Source of the DNA: JACKII01 sp965222315 | Lineage (GTDB): Bacteria > Pseudomonadota > Alphaproteobacteria > Bin95 | Assembly: GCA_965222315.1 (NCBI GenBank) | Contig: OZ244951.1 | Location: 2,356,001 to 2,420,000 of the forward strand | Direction: 5' to 3' | Length of the DNA: 64,000 nt | Shown: positions 51,216-60,168 of the stretch, piece after piece | How positions within the stretch are numbered: position 1 is the stretch's first letter | How the letters are laid out: the number at the start of each line of letters is the position of its first letter | The notes under the pieces: generated by a model | Told to the model about the DNA's origin: nothing | Databases searched by the model: none | Seen by the model: only the letters and a program-made list of their open reading frames with translations | Position numbers and translations under genes: made by a program

Positions 51216-51671
51216 ATGACGGTCAGGGTTCAGGCCGAACGCTTCGATACTGGCGCAGAGATTGAATTGCTGGTGCGGGACAAGCCGCAGATCGGCGGCG
51301 TCGCGAGCTTCACCGGCTATGTGCGCGATTTCTCGGAAGCCTCGGGCGTCGTCGCCATGACACTGGAGCACTATCCCGGCATGACGGAGCGCATGCTGGA
51401 GCAGATCGAGGCCGAAGCGCGCGAGCGCTGGAACCTGGAAGACAGCCTTATGATCCACCGCTATGGGCGGATGACCGTCGGCGAGCCCATCGTGCTGGTG
51501 GTCACTGCTTCCAGTCACCGCCAGGCGGCATTCGACAGTTGCGCCTTCCTGATGGACTGGCTCAAGACCAAGGCCCCCTTCTGGAAATGCGAGGAGATGG
51601 CCGACGGTACGGAGAACTGGGTCGATGCACGGGAAAGCGATGACGCCGCAGCGGCCCGGTGGGGCGGATAG
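51216..51671 (+). CDS. moaE: Molybdopterin synthase catalytic subunit MoaE
   Basis: A 151-residue subunit that inserts two sulfurs into precursor Z with MoaD. Family features are GGVASFTGYVRDFSE near 28-42, LEHYPGMTERMLEQI near 50-64, HRYGRMTVGEPIVLVV, and the catalytic lysines in WLKTKAPFWKCE. Together with MoaD it supplies cofactor for molybdoenzymes such as the hydroxylase encoded 2 kb downstream. Confidence 0.96.
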   Translation: MTVRVQAERFDTGAEIELLVRDKPQIGGVASFTGYVRDFSEASGVVAMTLEHYPGMTERMLEQIEAEARERWNLEDSLMIHRYGRMTVGEPIVLVVTASSHRQAAFDSCAFLMDWLKTKAPFWKCEEMADGTENWVDARESDDAAAARWGG

Positions 51672-51708
51672 CGGCTAAATTCCTGGCGAGCCAGGAACGA
51701 ACAACCGC

Positions 51709-52122
51709 TCACCCCCCGCGCTTCGGCCCGCCCGGGCGGCTGACGATCCAAATGGCGACCGCCAGCAGGGTCAATCCGACCAGGGACAATGCCCATACCG
51801 GAATGGCGTCACGCTGCATCAGGCCGATGAACGCTAGTGTCATGGCGGCAACCGCCATGGCCTTTGCCCATGACGGTATAGCGCCATGTTTCTGCCAGTT
51901 CTGGAGCAACGGCCCGAACAGCCGGCTCTCGTAGAGCCATAGACGGAGGCGCTTGCTCGACCGGCCGAATGCCCAGGCAGCCACTAACAGGAAGGGTGTT
52001 GTCGGCAATAGCGGCAGAAAAGCGCCCAAGACGCCCAGGCCGACCGCAAACCAGCCAATCCCGAGCATGAGCCAACGGGCCGGGCCGACAAGCATCCGGA
52101 TTTCGGCGTCATGCTGATTCAT
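51709..52122 (-). CDS. YbaN family (DUF454) inner-membrane protein
   Basis: A 137-residue protein with three or four hydrophobic helices and the family pattern GWFAVGLGVLGAFLPLLPTTPFLLVAAWAFGRSS, RLRLWLYESRLFGPLLQNW and a C-terminal helical hairpin. Function is unknown. The ATG at 52122 is chosen over an upstream extension that runs into the nitroreductase gene. It ends 37 bp from the convergent moaE and begins 25 bp after the nitroreductase stop, so these two may be co-transcribed. Confidence 0.9.
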   Translation of the reverse strand: MNQHDAEIRMLVGPARWLMLGIGWFAVGLGVLGAFLPLLPTTPFLLVAAWAFGRSSKRLRLWLYESRLFGPLLQNWQKHGAIPSWAKAMAVAAMTLAFIGLMQRDAIPVWALSLVGLTLLAVAIWIVSRPGGPKRGG

Positions 52123-52147
52123 ACCGGCGGCCAGGCCCCTTTGCCGG

Positions 52148-52723
52148 TCAGCCCGCGTGCTGGCCGAACGCCTCGACAAACTCGGCGGGGTTAGGCCGGG
52201 TCTTGCCGGGGACTGGGCCTTTCGGCGTGCCCATATAGAGGAAGGCAACGATCTCATCGTCGCCCTTCAATCCGAAGAATGCCCGCACCTTGGGGTCATG
52301 GGCATTGTCGCCTGTCAGCATGACGCTGCCGAAGCCTTTGGCCTGCCCCGCCAGATGGATCGCCAGCGCAGCCTGGCCGGCGGAGACCACTTGCTCGACC
52401 CGCGGCACTTTCGGGTTCTCCTTGGTCCGGGCCAGCACCGCTACGACGACGGGGGAGCGCATGGCACGGTTCAACTCGGCCTGAACTGATTCTTCCGCAG
52501 CATCTGGCTTGCGGGCCTTGAGGGCATCGGCGAACACCTCCCCCATCTTCTTCCGGTCGTCGCCGCGCAGCACGACGAAGCGCCAGGGCTGGACCATGCC
52601 ATGGTCGGGCACGCGGGTTGCCGCCTCGAACATCTCGGCCAGATCGGCGTCGCTCGGGCCAGGCTCGCCCATAAAGCGCGGCAGGGTGGAGGCGCGGTCT
52701 TTGAGCAGGGTCAGGGCATCCAT
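52148..52723 (-). CDS. Nitroreductase family protein (YdjA-like)
   Basis: A 191-residue FMN-dependent oxidoreductase of the small, YdjA-like group. FMN-binding blocks are visible: RASTLPRFMGEPGPS near the start, VPDHGMVQPWRFVVLRGDDR near 37-56, GSVMLTGDNAHDPKVRAFFGL and FLYMGTP. It reduces nitro compounds, quinones or similar electrophiles with NAD(P)H. ATG at 52723 after GGGAG. Divergent from the small exported-protein gene. Confidence 0.9.
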   Translation of the reverse strand: MDALTLLKDRASTLPRFMGEPGPSDADLAEMFEAATRVPDHGMVQPWRFVVLRGDDRKKMGEVFADALKARKPDAAEESVQAELNRAMRSPVVVAVLARTKENPKVPRVEQVVSAGQAALAIHLAGQAKGFGSVMLTGDNAHDPKVRAFFGLKGDDEIVAFLYMGTPKGPVPGKTRPNPAEFVEAFGQHAG

Positions 52724-52886
52724 TATGGTGTTCTCCCGGATGACAGATAGCATTCGGGCCATCATCGCTGGCCAGCCGGGAAAGGCAACAGCGCATAACG
52801 GACTTGGCAGGGTCCGGCAGCGAGAAGCTGGCGATAGCGTGCGGCGCGCGGTAGAACAGGCCAACCCGTTTTCCAGGAGACCCGCC

Positions 52887-53126
52887 GTGATCCGCCTACT
52901 CGCCGCGCTCTTTGCCCTGGCGCCACTCTCGGCCTTGGCCCATGGCGACCATTCCGATGGACCGACCGGTATTCGGCTGGTGTTTCATTACATCTTCTCG
53001 TTCGACCATTACGCAGGCGCGATTTCGGTCGTCGTCATGTTTATCCTCTTCGTTGGCTACCGCAATCTGCGCCGCCGGTTCATCAACAAGAAAGTGAAGG
53101 ATGCGGGCAAACAGTCTGACAGCTAG
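52887..53126 (+). CDS. Small membrane protein of unknown function
   Basis: A 79-residue protein: an N-terminal signal-like helix ending ALA-HGD (about residue 19), a His/Asp-rich linker HGDHSDG, one transmembrane helix (about 40-57) and a basic tail RNLRRRFINKK. The start is GTG at 52887 with AGGAGA seven bases upstream. I do not recognise the family. It lies 48 bp before the molybdenum hydroxylase genes on the same strand. The HGDHSDG segment could bind metal (inference). Confidence 0.7.
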   Translation: MIRLLAALFALAPLSALAHGDHSDGPTGIRLVFHYIFSFDHYAGAISVVVMFILFVGYRNLRRRFINKKVKDAGKQSDS

Positions 53127-53174
53127 GCCGCTCCCGGCACGCCCTCGCCCGCATCCGAGAGACTGGAAACACAA

Positions 53175-53651
53175 ATGGAAACCCTCACACTCACCATTAA
53201 CGGCGCGGCGTGGCAGGTTACGGCTGAACCGGATACGCCTCTGTTGCTGATCCTGCGCAACGAGCTTGGCCTGACCGGTGCGCGGTATGGCTGCGGGCTG
53301 GAGCAATGCGGCGCTTGCATGGTGCTCGTCGATGGCGAGCCGGCCTATAGCTGCACGATGCAGGTGCAGGATGCTGCCGGCCGGCGGATCGAAACGGTTG
53401 AGGGGTTAGCCGGTGCGGATGGCGCACTGCACCCGCTGCAACAGGCTTTCCTGGACGAGCAGGCCGGGCAGTGCGGCTATTGCCTATCCGGTATTCTGGT
53501 GTCGGCGAAGGCGCTGCTGGATGCGAAGCCGAAGCCGTCTCGCGCAGAGGTCGCCGAGGCGCTGGACAAGCATCTCTGCCGCTGCGGCACGCATACCCGC
53601 ATCCTCCGTGCGGTCGAGCGCGCGGCAGAAGCGATGGAGGCCAGCCGATGA
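53175..53651 (+). CDS. Molybdenum hydroxylase [2Fe-2S] small subunit
   Basis: A 158-residue iron-sulfur subunit of a xanthine-dehydrogenase-family enzyme. The plant-type cluster is CGLEQCGAC near 40-48 with a further Cys in YSCTMQ. The second cluster is CGYCLSGI near 98-105 and LCRCGTHTRI near 135-144. The two-subunit layout matches isoquinoline 1-oxidoreductase (IorAB) or nicotinate-type enzymes. It overlaps the large-subunit gene by 4 bp (ATGA). Confidence 0.95.
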   Translation: METLTLTINGAAWQVTAEPDTPLLLILRNELGLTGARYGCGLEQCGACMVLVDGEPAYSCTMQVQDAAGRRIETVEGLAGADGALHPLQQAFLDEQAGQCGYCLSGILVSAKALLDAKPKPSRAEVAEALDKHLCRCGTHTRILRAVERAAEAMEASR

Positions 53652-55783
53652 ACGCCCCCGCCCTGCCCCTTAGCCTGACAAGCAACCCGCGCCTCGACCG
53701 CTGGATCAAGTTCAACGACGACAAGACCGTTCGCGTCGCGAGCGGCAAGGTCGAAATCGGCCAGGGCATTGTGACTGCGCTCAGCCAGATTGCGGCGGAG
53801 GAACTCAACCTGCCGCTTGAGCGCGTGACGCTGTCTTCCGGCAGCACGGAGCACGGACCGGATGAGCTTTATACCTCGTCCAGCCTGTCGATCATGGTGT
53901 CCGGCGCGAGCATTCGGCTGGTGTGCGCCGAGGTGCGGCTCATGCTGACAGAGCAGGCAGCGCTCCGCCTGAACTGCGCGCCGGAAGAGCTGGATGTGCA
54001 GGAAGGCGCGTTCGTCACCGACGACGGGCAGGCAACCGGCCTCGACTATTGGGATGTAGCCCCGGCGCTGGACTTCTCCCAGGCTCCGACCGGACGCGGT
54101 TCGCCGAAAGCTGCCGCAGCCCACAAAATTGTTGGCCAGAGCGTTCCGCGCAATGACCTTCCCGCCAAGGTCGCCGGCGGTGGTTTCATCCATGATTTCA
54201 GCCGCCCAGGCATGCTGCACGCCCGGATGCTGCGCCAGCCCGGCCCAGGCGCGGAACTCACCTCTCTCGACGAAGAAGCCATCCGCCGCGCCTCCCGCGA
54301 TCCGGCGTTAAAAGTGGTTCGCCGTGCCAATTTTGTTGCCTTCCTGAGCGACAGGGAGCACGCCGCCGAGCGTGCGGCCGCAGCAGCCCCGGCCCACGCC
54401 GAATGGCGCAATGTCCGCAACATCGATCGCGCCGCCCAGGAAGGCCGTTGGCTGATCGGAAAGCCTTCCACCGACAAGACCGTAGGCGACCAAAGCCTGC
54501 CGCCCGCGGATGAGATGCTGGTGGAAGCCACCTTTTCGCGCCCCTACATCGCCCATGCTTCCCTCGGCCCCTCGGTCGGCGTGGCGGAGTATGTGGATGG
54601 ACATCTGACGGTCTGGTCCCATGGCCAGGGGATGCACCCGCTGCGCAAGAACATTGCCGCGGCGCTTGATTTCCCATTGGACAACATCACCTGCCACCAC
54701 CTGCACGGCCCCGGTTGTTACGGCCACAATGGCGCGGACGATGCGGGCTTCGACGCCGCCATCATCGCGCTGGCGCTACCCGGCACGCCCATCCGCCTGC
54801 AATGGACGCGGGAGGACGAATGCCGCTACGAGCCCGTGAGCCCCGCCATGGCGGTGACGGTTAAAGTCGCGCTGGACGCCGACGGCAAGCCCACCGACTG
54901 GACGACGGAGGTCTGGAGCGGCACCCACGTGCAGCGGCCCGGCACCACCAGCGGTTATTTGCTCGCTGCCGACGCGCTTGAAAATCCCCCGCCCGCCGTC
55001 GAGCCCACTGACCCGCCAGAGGAACGCGGCGGCGGCGGCACGCGGAACGCCTTGCCGCTCTACGATATCCCGGCAAAGCGCATTCAGCATCATCTGATCC
55101 GGGAAATCCCGGTGCGCACCTCGGCGCTGCGCGGACTAGGCGCGCCCACCAATGTCTTTGCCGTGGAAGGCATGATCGATGAACTGGCGGCGCGGGCGGG
55201 CATGGACCCGGTCGCCTACCGCCTCAGCATCATGAGCGAGCCACGCGCCCGCGCGGTAATCGAGCGGACGGCGGCAATGGCCGATTGGCCGGCCCGCGGT
55301 GACGGCGGTGACGGCAAAGGGTTGGGGCTCGCGTTTGCCCGCTACAAGAACTCCGCTTCCTATTCCGCTGTTGCGGTGGCCGTGACCGTGGACGAGGAAG
55401 TGCGCCTGGATCATATTTGGAGCGCCACGGACGCCGGCTTGGTCATCAACCCGGACGGCCTGCGTAACCAGCTAGAGGGCGGCATCATCCAAGCCTGCAG
55501 CTTCGCCCTGAAGGAGCGGGCGCTGATCGAAGGCGATGGCATCCAGTCTCGCGATTGGGAAAGCTACCCCATCCTCCGCTTTAGCGAGGTGCCGCCGGTC
55601 GAGGTTGAATTGATCCAACCGAATGAGCATCCGCCGCTCGGCGCCGGCGAATGCACCGTCGCGCCCACTTGTGCCGCTATTGGCAATGCGGTCGCTCATG
55701 CGCTCGGGCAGCGGGTCTATGATATGCCGCTCGACCGGGAACGGATCATGGCGGCATTGCTGGCCTCCGGCACTTCGGTCTAG
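53648..55783 (+). CDS. Molybdenum hydroxylase large (molybdopterin-binding) subunit, IorB-like
   Basis: A 711-residue subunit that binds the molybdenum cofactor and hydroxylates a heterocycle or aldehyde using water. Cofactor-binding segments include KVEIGQGIVTALSQIAAEEL near the N-terminus, RTSALRGLGAPTNVFAVEGMIDELA in the second half and the C-terminal GAGECTVAPTCAAIGNAV, whose Glu is the probable catalytic base. No FAD subunit is encoded nearby, as expected for the IorAB type. The substrate is unknown. Confidence 0.93.
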   Translation: MNAPALPLSLTSNPRLDRWIKFNDDKTVRVASGKVEIGQGIVTALSQIAAEELNLPLERVTLSSGSTEHGPDELYTSSSLSIMVSGASIRLVCAEVRLMLTEQAALRLNCAPEELDVQEGAFVTDDGQATGLDYWDVAPALDFSQAPTGRGSPKAAAAHKIVGQSVPRNDLPAKVAGGGFIHDFSRPGMLHARMLRQPGPGAELTSLDEEAIRRASRDPALKVVRRANFVAFLSDREHAAERAAAAAPAHAEWRNVRNIDRAAQEGRWLIGKPSTDKTVGDQSLPPADEMLVEATFSRPYIAHASLGPSVGVAEYVDGHLTVWSHGQGMHPLRKNIAAALDFPLDNITCHHLHGPGCYGHNGADDAGFDAAIIALALPGTPIRLQWTREDECRYEPVSPAMAVTVKVALDADGKPTDWTTEVWSGTHVQRPGTTSGYLLAADALENPPPAVEPTDPPEERGGGGTRNALPLYDIPAKRIQHHLIREIPVRTSALRGLGAPTNVFAVEGMIDELAARAGMDPVAYRLSIMSEPRARAVIERTAAMADWPARGDGGDGKGLGLAFARYKNSASYSAVAVAVTVDEEVRLDHIWSATDAGLVINPDGLRNQLEGGIIQACSFALKERALIEGDGIQSRDWESYPILRFSEVPPVEVELIQPNEHPPLGAGECTVAPTCAAIGNAVAHALGQRVYDMPLDRERIMAALLASGTSV

Positions 55784-55825
55784 GCGCCGGTTGCCAGACC
55801 GCCGATATTTGCGCATCGTCCCAGC

Positions 55826-57250
55826 ATGACGAAAAACCGCCGCTGGACCGGCCTTTCCGCCAAACTTCTGATCCTCACCGTTGTGTCGGTGATGGTGGCG
55901 GAAGTGCTGATCTATGTGCCGTCGGCAGCCCGTTTCCGGCAGGATTACCTGGAGAACCTGCTCTCCGACGGGCACCTCGCAACAATGGCGCTGGAGGCCG
56001 CACCGACCGGATCGATATCGGCCCCGTTGGAAATGACCCTGTTAAAGCACGCCCATGTCCATTCGGTTGAGTTGCGGTTCGGTCCGCTTTGGACCCGCAT
56101 GCTCGGATCAAAAGGAATCCCAAAACCGGAGGTCATTGTCGACCTCCGAAATACTGGCTTTTTCGGACTGATTTGGGACGCTTTCGTCACGCTGGCACAG
56201 ACCGAGAACCGGGTCTTGCGGGTCATCGGCCCCTCCCCCATGAACCCCAGTATTTTGGTTGAGGTAATCGCTGACGAGAGCCCATTGCAAGCCGCGCTGC
56301 TGGATTACTCCAACCGGATTTTGCAATTATCGCTGGTCATATCGGCCATTACGGCAACCTTGGTCTATCTCGCCCTGCAATTGCTGATCGTCCGGCCAAT
56401 CGGTCATCTGACGGACTCCATGGTCCGGTTTCAGAACGAGCCAGAGGATGAGACGGTCGATATTGCGGCCTCCACGCGGAAAGACGAGATTGGCGTCGCT
56501 ACCACCGTACTGGCGGAAATGCAGTCGACAGTTCGCAACGCCCTGACCCAGCGGGCGCATCTGGCCGCGCTGGGTGAGGCCGTAAGCAAGATCAACCACG
56601 ACTTGCGCAACATTCTGACCTCAGCGCAGTTGATTTCCGACCGGCTGGCGAAGAGCGAAGACCCGCAGGTGCGCGCCACAAACCCCGTGCTGGTTCAAGC
56701 CATCGGGCGCGCCGTTAACCTTTGCAGTCAGGTGGTCGCCTTCTCTCAGGCCCGGCGACCAAGCCTGGAACTGGCGACGGAACCGCTTCATGATTTACTG
56801 GAAGAGGCTGGTGATAATGTATTGGAATTTGGCGAAACTTTATCACAGGAATCAGTGTGGCACTGGCTAAACGATGTGCCGGAAGATGCGGCCGTGCGGT
56901 GTGACCGGCGGCAGGTCTTGCGGGTATTTGAGAACATCGCCCGCAATGCCTTTGAGGCAGGTGCGACAGAGGTGCGGTTGGACGGCGCGATGCGCGACGG
57001 CCGATGGATTGTGGGTGTGACCGACAACGGCCCAGGCCTGCCGGACCGCGCGAAGAAGAACCTGTTCCAACCGTTCAAAGGCTCGGCGAGGGTCGGCGGT
57101 ACCGGCCTCGGCCTTTCCATTGCCAGGGAGTTGACGGTCGCCCATGGGGGACGCCTATTCCTTGAGAGCACCAGCAGCAACGGCACCCGATTTATCGTCG
57201 AACTGCCGGCCGCATCTGCAGGCCGGGACAACCGGAGACCTTCAGCATGA
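55826..57250 (+). CDS. Membrane sensor histidine kinase (orphan)
   Basis: A 474-residue kinase with two membrane helices (about 12-32 and 166-188), an extracytoplasmic sensor domain of about 130 residues, a HAMP-like linker (190-245), the phosphoacceptor His258 in SKINHDLRN, an N-box ENIARNAFEAG near 370, and ATP-lid motifs DNGPGLP and GTGLGLSIA. No response regulator is adjacent. It overlaps the Tam gene by 4 bp (ATGA). The sensor domain shows no family that I can name. Confidence 0.93.
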   Translation: MTKNRRWTGLSAKLLILTVVSVMVAEVLIYVPSAARFRQDYLENLLSDGHLATMALEAAPTGSISAPLEMTLLKHAHVHSVELRFGPLWTRMLGSKGIPKPEVIVDLRNTGFFGLIWDAFVTLAQTENRVLRVIGPSPMNPSILVEVIADESPLQAALLDYSNRILQLSLVISAITATLVYLALQLLIVRPIGHLTDSMVRFQNEPEDETVDIAASTRKDEIGVATTVLAEMQSTVRNALTQRAHLAALGEAVSKINHDLRNILTSAQLISDRLAKSEDPQVRATNPVLVQAIGRAVNLCSQVVAFSQARRPSLELATEPLHDLLEEAGDNVLEFGETLSQESVWHWLNDVPEDAAVRCDRRQVLRVFENIARNAFEAGATEVRLDGAMRDGRWIVGVTDNGPGLPDRAKKNLFQPFKGSARVGGTGLGLSIARELTVAHGGRLFLESTSSNGTRFIVELPAASAGRDNRRPSA

Positions 57251-58050
57251 GTAGTGACAGCCCCCGCGGACACGCCGTTTGGGACCCAGGCCAGTACCAT
57301 AAGTTCGGCGATCACCGCCTGCGCCCCGCCCTCGAACTGTTCGAGCGCGCCATGTTGGCGATGGGCGGCAAGGCACCGTCGGAAGTTTACGACCTCGGCT
57401 GCGGAGCGGGCGAAATCGCCCGGATCATGGCGGACCGCTGGCCGGATGCCCGGATCATCGGCCTGGATAGCTCAGCAGAGATGCTGGTGAAGGCAAAGGC
57501 CGCGGGCGAGAGCCGAGTCGAGTGGCTGGAAGACGACGTGCGCACATGGACGGCCTCCCCAAAGGCCGACCTGCTCTATTCCAACGCCATGTTTCAATGG
57601 GTGGACGGCCACCCGCAGGTATTCCCGCATCTGGTCGAGCAGCTTGCCCCCGGCGGCGTGCTGGCGGTCCAAATGCCGCTTTCCTTTGGCCAGACCAGCC
57701 ACCGCCTGTTGCGCGACGTGCTGGAGAACTATGGCACGCCTCAATTGCGGACGGCGGTTGGCCGGAAGTGGGTGGAGGAACCGGCATGGTACTACGACCT
57801 GCTGAAGCCGATCACCGCTTTCCAGGATATCTGGGACGTGACCTACCAACAGGTGCTGCACGGCGACGACCCGGTGCTGGAATGGGTGAAGGGCTCGGCG
57901 CTCCGGCCGGTGCTGACCGCGTTGACGGCGGAGGAAGGCGCCAAGTTCCTGGCAGAATACGGCGCTGCGCTCCGTGAGGCCTACCCAAAACGCGCCGGCG
58001 GCGAAACGCTGTTTCCCTTCCAGCGGCTATTCATTGTGGCGGGCGTTTAG
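57247..58050 (+). CDS. tam: Trans-aconitate 2-methyltransferase
   Basis: A 267-residue SAM-dependent methyltransferase that methylates trans-aconitate, a spontaneous isomer of the citric acid cycle intermediate and an aconitase inhibitor. The Tam start WDPGQYHKFGDHRLRPALELFE (quoted as family pattern near 12-33), the SAM motif YDLGCGAGEIA near 48-58 and EWVKGSALRPVLTAL near 210-224 are all present. Its ATG overlaps the sensor kinase stop by 4 bp. It ends in a TTAG tetramer shared with the convergent aminotransferase. Confidence 0.9.
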   Translation: MSSDSPRGHAVWDPGQYHKFGDHRLRPALELFERAMLAMGGKAPSEVYDLGCGAGEIARIMADRWPDARIIGLDSSAEMLVKAKAAGESRVEWLEDDVRTWTASPKADLLYSNAMFQWVDGHPQVFPHLVEQLAPGGVLAVQMPLSFGQTSHRLLRDVLENYGTPQLRTAVGRKWVEEPAWYYDLLKPITAFQDIWDVTYQQVLHGDDPVLEWVKGSALRPVLTALTAEEGAKFLAEYGAALREAYPKRAGGETLFPFQRLFIVAGV

Positions 58051-59378
58051 GAGCCCGCTACCGCCGCATCCACCGCCTCGCCCAGCAGGCTAACGGCGAG
58101 TTCCAGTTCCTCGTCACTGGCATTGTAGGGCGGGGCAAGACTGACATGGTCGCCTTGCACGCCGTCAATGGTGCCCCCCATGGGGTAGCAAATCAGGCCG
58201 CGGGCCAATGCCTCCTGCGCCAGGCGGCCGTTCATTTTTAACGCCGGGTCGAAAACCGCCTTGCCGGCGCGGTCCGCGACAAACTCCAGGCTCCAGAAAT
58301 AACCGCGGCCACGGATATCGCCCACCTGGGGGTGATTGCCGAAGCGGTCCTGCAACATCGCTTCCAGTTTCGGTCCGTTATCGCGGACGCGGTCGATGAG
58401 CCCTTCCTCGCGCAGCACCTGCTGCACCGCCAAACCTGCCGCACAAGCCACCGGATGGCCCATATAGGTGTGGCCGTGGGTGAAGGCGCCGGAGCCCTGC
58501 ATGAATGCCTGCACCACCTTGTCGCTGGCGATCACACAGCCGATGGGCTGGAAACCTCCGCCCAGCCCCTTGGCCATCACGATGATGTCCGCTTCGACGC
58601 CCTCATACTCCATGGCATAGAGCGTGCCGCAGCGGCCCATGCCGCTCATCACTTCGTCGGCGATCAGCAGCACGCCGTGCCGGTTGCAGATCTCGCGGAT
58701 ACGCGCGAAATAGCCGGGCACCGCGGGCTGGCTGCCGAGCGTTGCGCCGACAACCGGCTCAGCCAGAAAGCCAGCCACATTCTCCGGTCCGAGCCGCTGG
58801 ATTTCCGCCTCCAACTCGTCGGCCACGCGCTGGCCATAGCTTTCCTCACTCTCATCGTCGCGCCGGTCGCGGTAGGGATAGCACGGTGCAATATGGCTGA
58901 AGGCGTCGGACAGCAGCGGGGCATAAGGCATGCGGCGGGCCATGTTGCCGCCAGCCGCCAGCGCGCCCAGCGTGTTGCCATGATAGCTCTGGCGGCGGGC
59001 AATGAAGCGGGTACGCTGCTCCCCTTTCTCCAGCCAGTATTGCCGGGCCATCTTGATGGACGCCTCGATCGCCTCCGACCCGCCGCTCACCACGAACACG
59101 CGGGCCATGTTGGACGGCGCATGGGCGATGATGTCGTCAGCGAGATCTTCTTGTGCCGTATTGGTGAAGAAGCCTGTATGGGCGTAGTCGAGCCGTCCCA
59201 CTTGCTCTCGCACCACTTCCACCACTTTGGGGTGGCAGTGCCCAAGACAGGATACGGCAGCGCCGCCGGACGCATCCAGATAGCGTTTGCCTTCATTGTC
59301 AAAGATGAAGCTGCCCTGCGCGGCGACGGCGGTCAATGGCGCGGCGGCGAAGGAGCGGTGAAAAACATTGGAGGGCAT
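58047..59378 (-). CDS. Class III aminotransferase (PLP-dependent)
   Basis: A 443-residue omega-aminotransferase-type enzyme. Cofactor residues are Asp241 in LIADEVMSG and the Schiff-base Lys270 in IVMAKGLGGG. GGSEAIEASIK (99-109) binds phosphate. It could transaminate beta- or omega-amino acids or amines with pyruvate. The ATG at 59378 is chosen because it gives the usual FHRSFAAAPLTAV N-terminus. It lies divergent from apt. Confidence 0.92.
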   Translation of the reverse strand: MPSNVFHRSFAAAPLTAVAAQGSFIFDNEGKRYLDASGGAAVSCLGHCHPKVVEVVREQVGRLDYAHTGFFTNTAQEDLADDIIAHAPSNMARVFVVSGGSEAIEASIKMARQYWLEKGEQRTRFIARRQSYHGNTLGALAAGGNMARRMPYAPLLSDAFSHIAPCYPYRDRRDDESEESYGQRVADELEAEIQRLGPENVAGFLAEPVVGATLGSQPAVPGYFARIREICNRHGVLLIADEVMSGMGRCGTLYAMEYEGVEADIIVMAKGLGGGFQPIGCVIASDKVVQAFMQGSGAFTHGHTYMGHPVACAAGLAVQQVLREEGLIDRVRDNGPKLEAMLQDRFGNHPQVGDIRGRGYFWSLEFVADRAGKAVFDPALKMNGRLAQEALARGLICYPMGGTIDGVQGDHVSLAPPYNASDEELELAVSLLGEAVDAAVAGS

Positions 59379-59485
59379 GGAGGGCTGTCTCCCAGAAAAG
59401 CGATGCGTGGAGCCTAGCCGCCTTGTCACGGTTTCGCTATGGTTCGGGCGCATTTTCCCGATTCGCTAACCAGATCGAGCCGTTC

Positions 59486-60001
59486 ATGGACCTGAAAGAC
59501 CACATCCGCGGCATTCCGGATTTTCCGAAGCCGGGCATCCTGTTCTACGACATCTCCACGCTGCTGGCCGCGCCTAAGGCCTGGCGGCATACGGTGGACC
59601 AGTTGGCGGCGCAGATCGCACCCTTGCGCCCGGATGTGCTGGCTGGGATCGAAAGCCGCGGCTTCCTGGTGGCGGCCCCGCTGGCTCTCGCCCTGGGCTG
59701 TGGCTTCACCATGGTGCGCAAGAAAGGGAAATTGCCGGGCGAGACCGTTGGCTACTTTTACGATCTTGAATATGGCAGCGACGCAATCGAAATACAGGCC
59801 GACGCCGTGAAGCCTGGTCAGCGGGTGGTGATCTTGGATGATCTGATGGCAACCGGCGGGACAATGGCTGCGGCAGTAGAATTGTTCCGGCAGGTAGAGG
59901 CGGAGGTGGTCGGCACGGCCTGCATCATTGAGCTGACGTTTTTGAACGGACCAGCCAAACTGAATGTTCCGTTCACATCGCTGGTGCAGTACGACGACTG
60001 A
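59486..60001 (+). CDS. apt: Adenine phosphoribosyltransferase
   Basis: A 171-residue purine-salvage enzyme converting adenine and PRPP to AMP. The N-terminal IRGIPDFPKPGILFYDIS (near 8-25), AGIESRGF (near 53-60), KKGKLPGET and the PRPP loop VVILDDLMATGGTM (near 113-126) identify it. In many relatives apt and mtnP lie near petABC. In this window mtnP is at the far end. A near-perfect 26-bp tandem duplication spans the stop codon. Confidence 0.97.
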   Translation: MDLKDHIRGIPDFPKPGILFYDISTLLAAPKAWRHTVDQLAAQIAPLRPDVLAGIESRGFLVAAPLALALGCGFTMVRKKGKLPGETVGYFYDLEYGSDAIEIQADAVKPGQRVVILDDLMATGGTMAAAVELFRQVEAEVVGTACIIELTFLNGPAKLNVPFTSLVQYDD

Positions 60002-60034
60002 ACGGGAAGGTGCGGTACGACGACTGAATGGGTT
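59983..60034. repeat. 26-bp tandem duplication across the apt stop codon
   Basis: Two consecutive 26-bp units starting at 59983 and 60009 share GTGC-GTACGACGACTGAA-GGG with only a few differences. The first contains the last codons and TGA of apt, and the second repeats them after the stop. It looks like a local slippage duplication without effect on the protein. Confidence 0.75.
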
Positions 60035-60056
60035 TTGTCTTGCGGCGCAAAAAAAA

Positions 60057-60080
60057 TGAGCCGTGGCGAACCACGGCTCA
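60057..60080 (-). terminator. Rho-independent terminator of the CatB-like acetyltransferase gene
   Basis: On the minus strand a perfect 10-bp stem (TGAGCCGTGG with CCACGGCTCA) closes a TTCG tetraloop and is followed by eight T (60049-60056). It is the strongest terminator in the window. It lies about 135 bp past the stop of the minus-strand acetyltransferase gene. The facing apt gene ends just before it. Confidence 0.9.
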
Positions 60081-60153
60081 AGTTCAGGGAGGAAACGCCC
60101 AAGATGGGTGTTGCAGAGGCGCGCCAACGCCGTCTGCACTTGTGAATATGATT

Positions 60154-60168
60154 TTGTGCGCCGCACAA
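60154..60168. promoter_or_regulatory. Perfect 15-bp inverted repeat TTGTGC-GCC-GCACAA
   Basis: Half-sites TTGTGC (60154-60159) and GCACAA (60163-60168) flank a 3-base centre. This geometry suits a dimeric DNA-binding protein. It lies 48 bp past the acetyltransferase stop and about 90 bp before its terminator, away from any start codon, so it might belong to an untranslated or small RNA transcript, or be a remnant. Confidence 0.45.
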
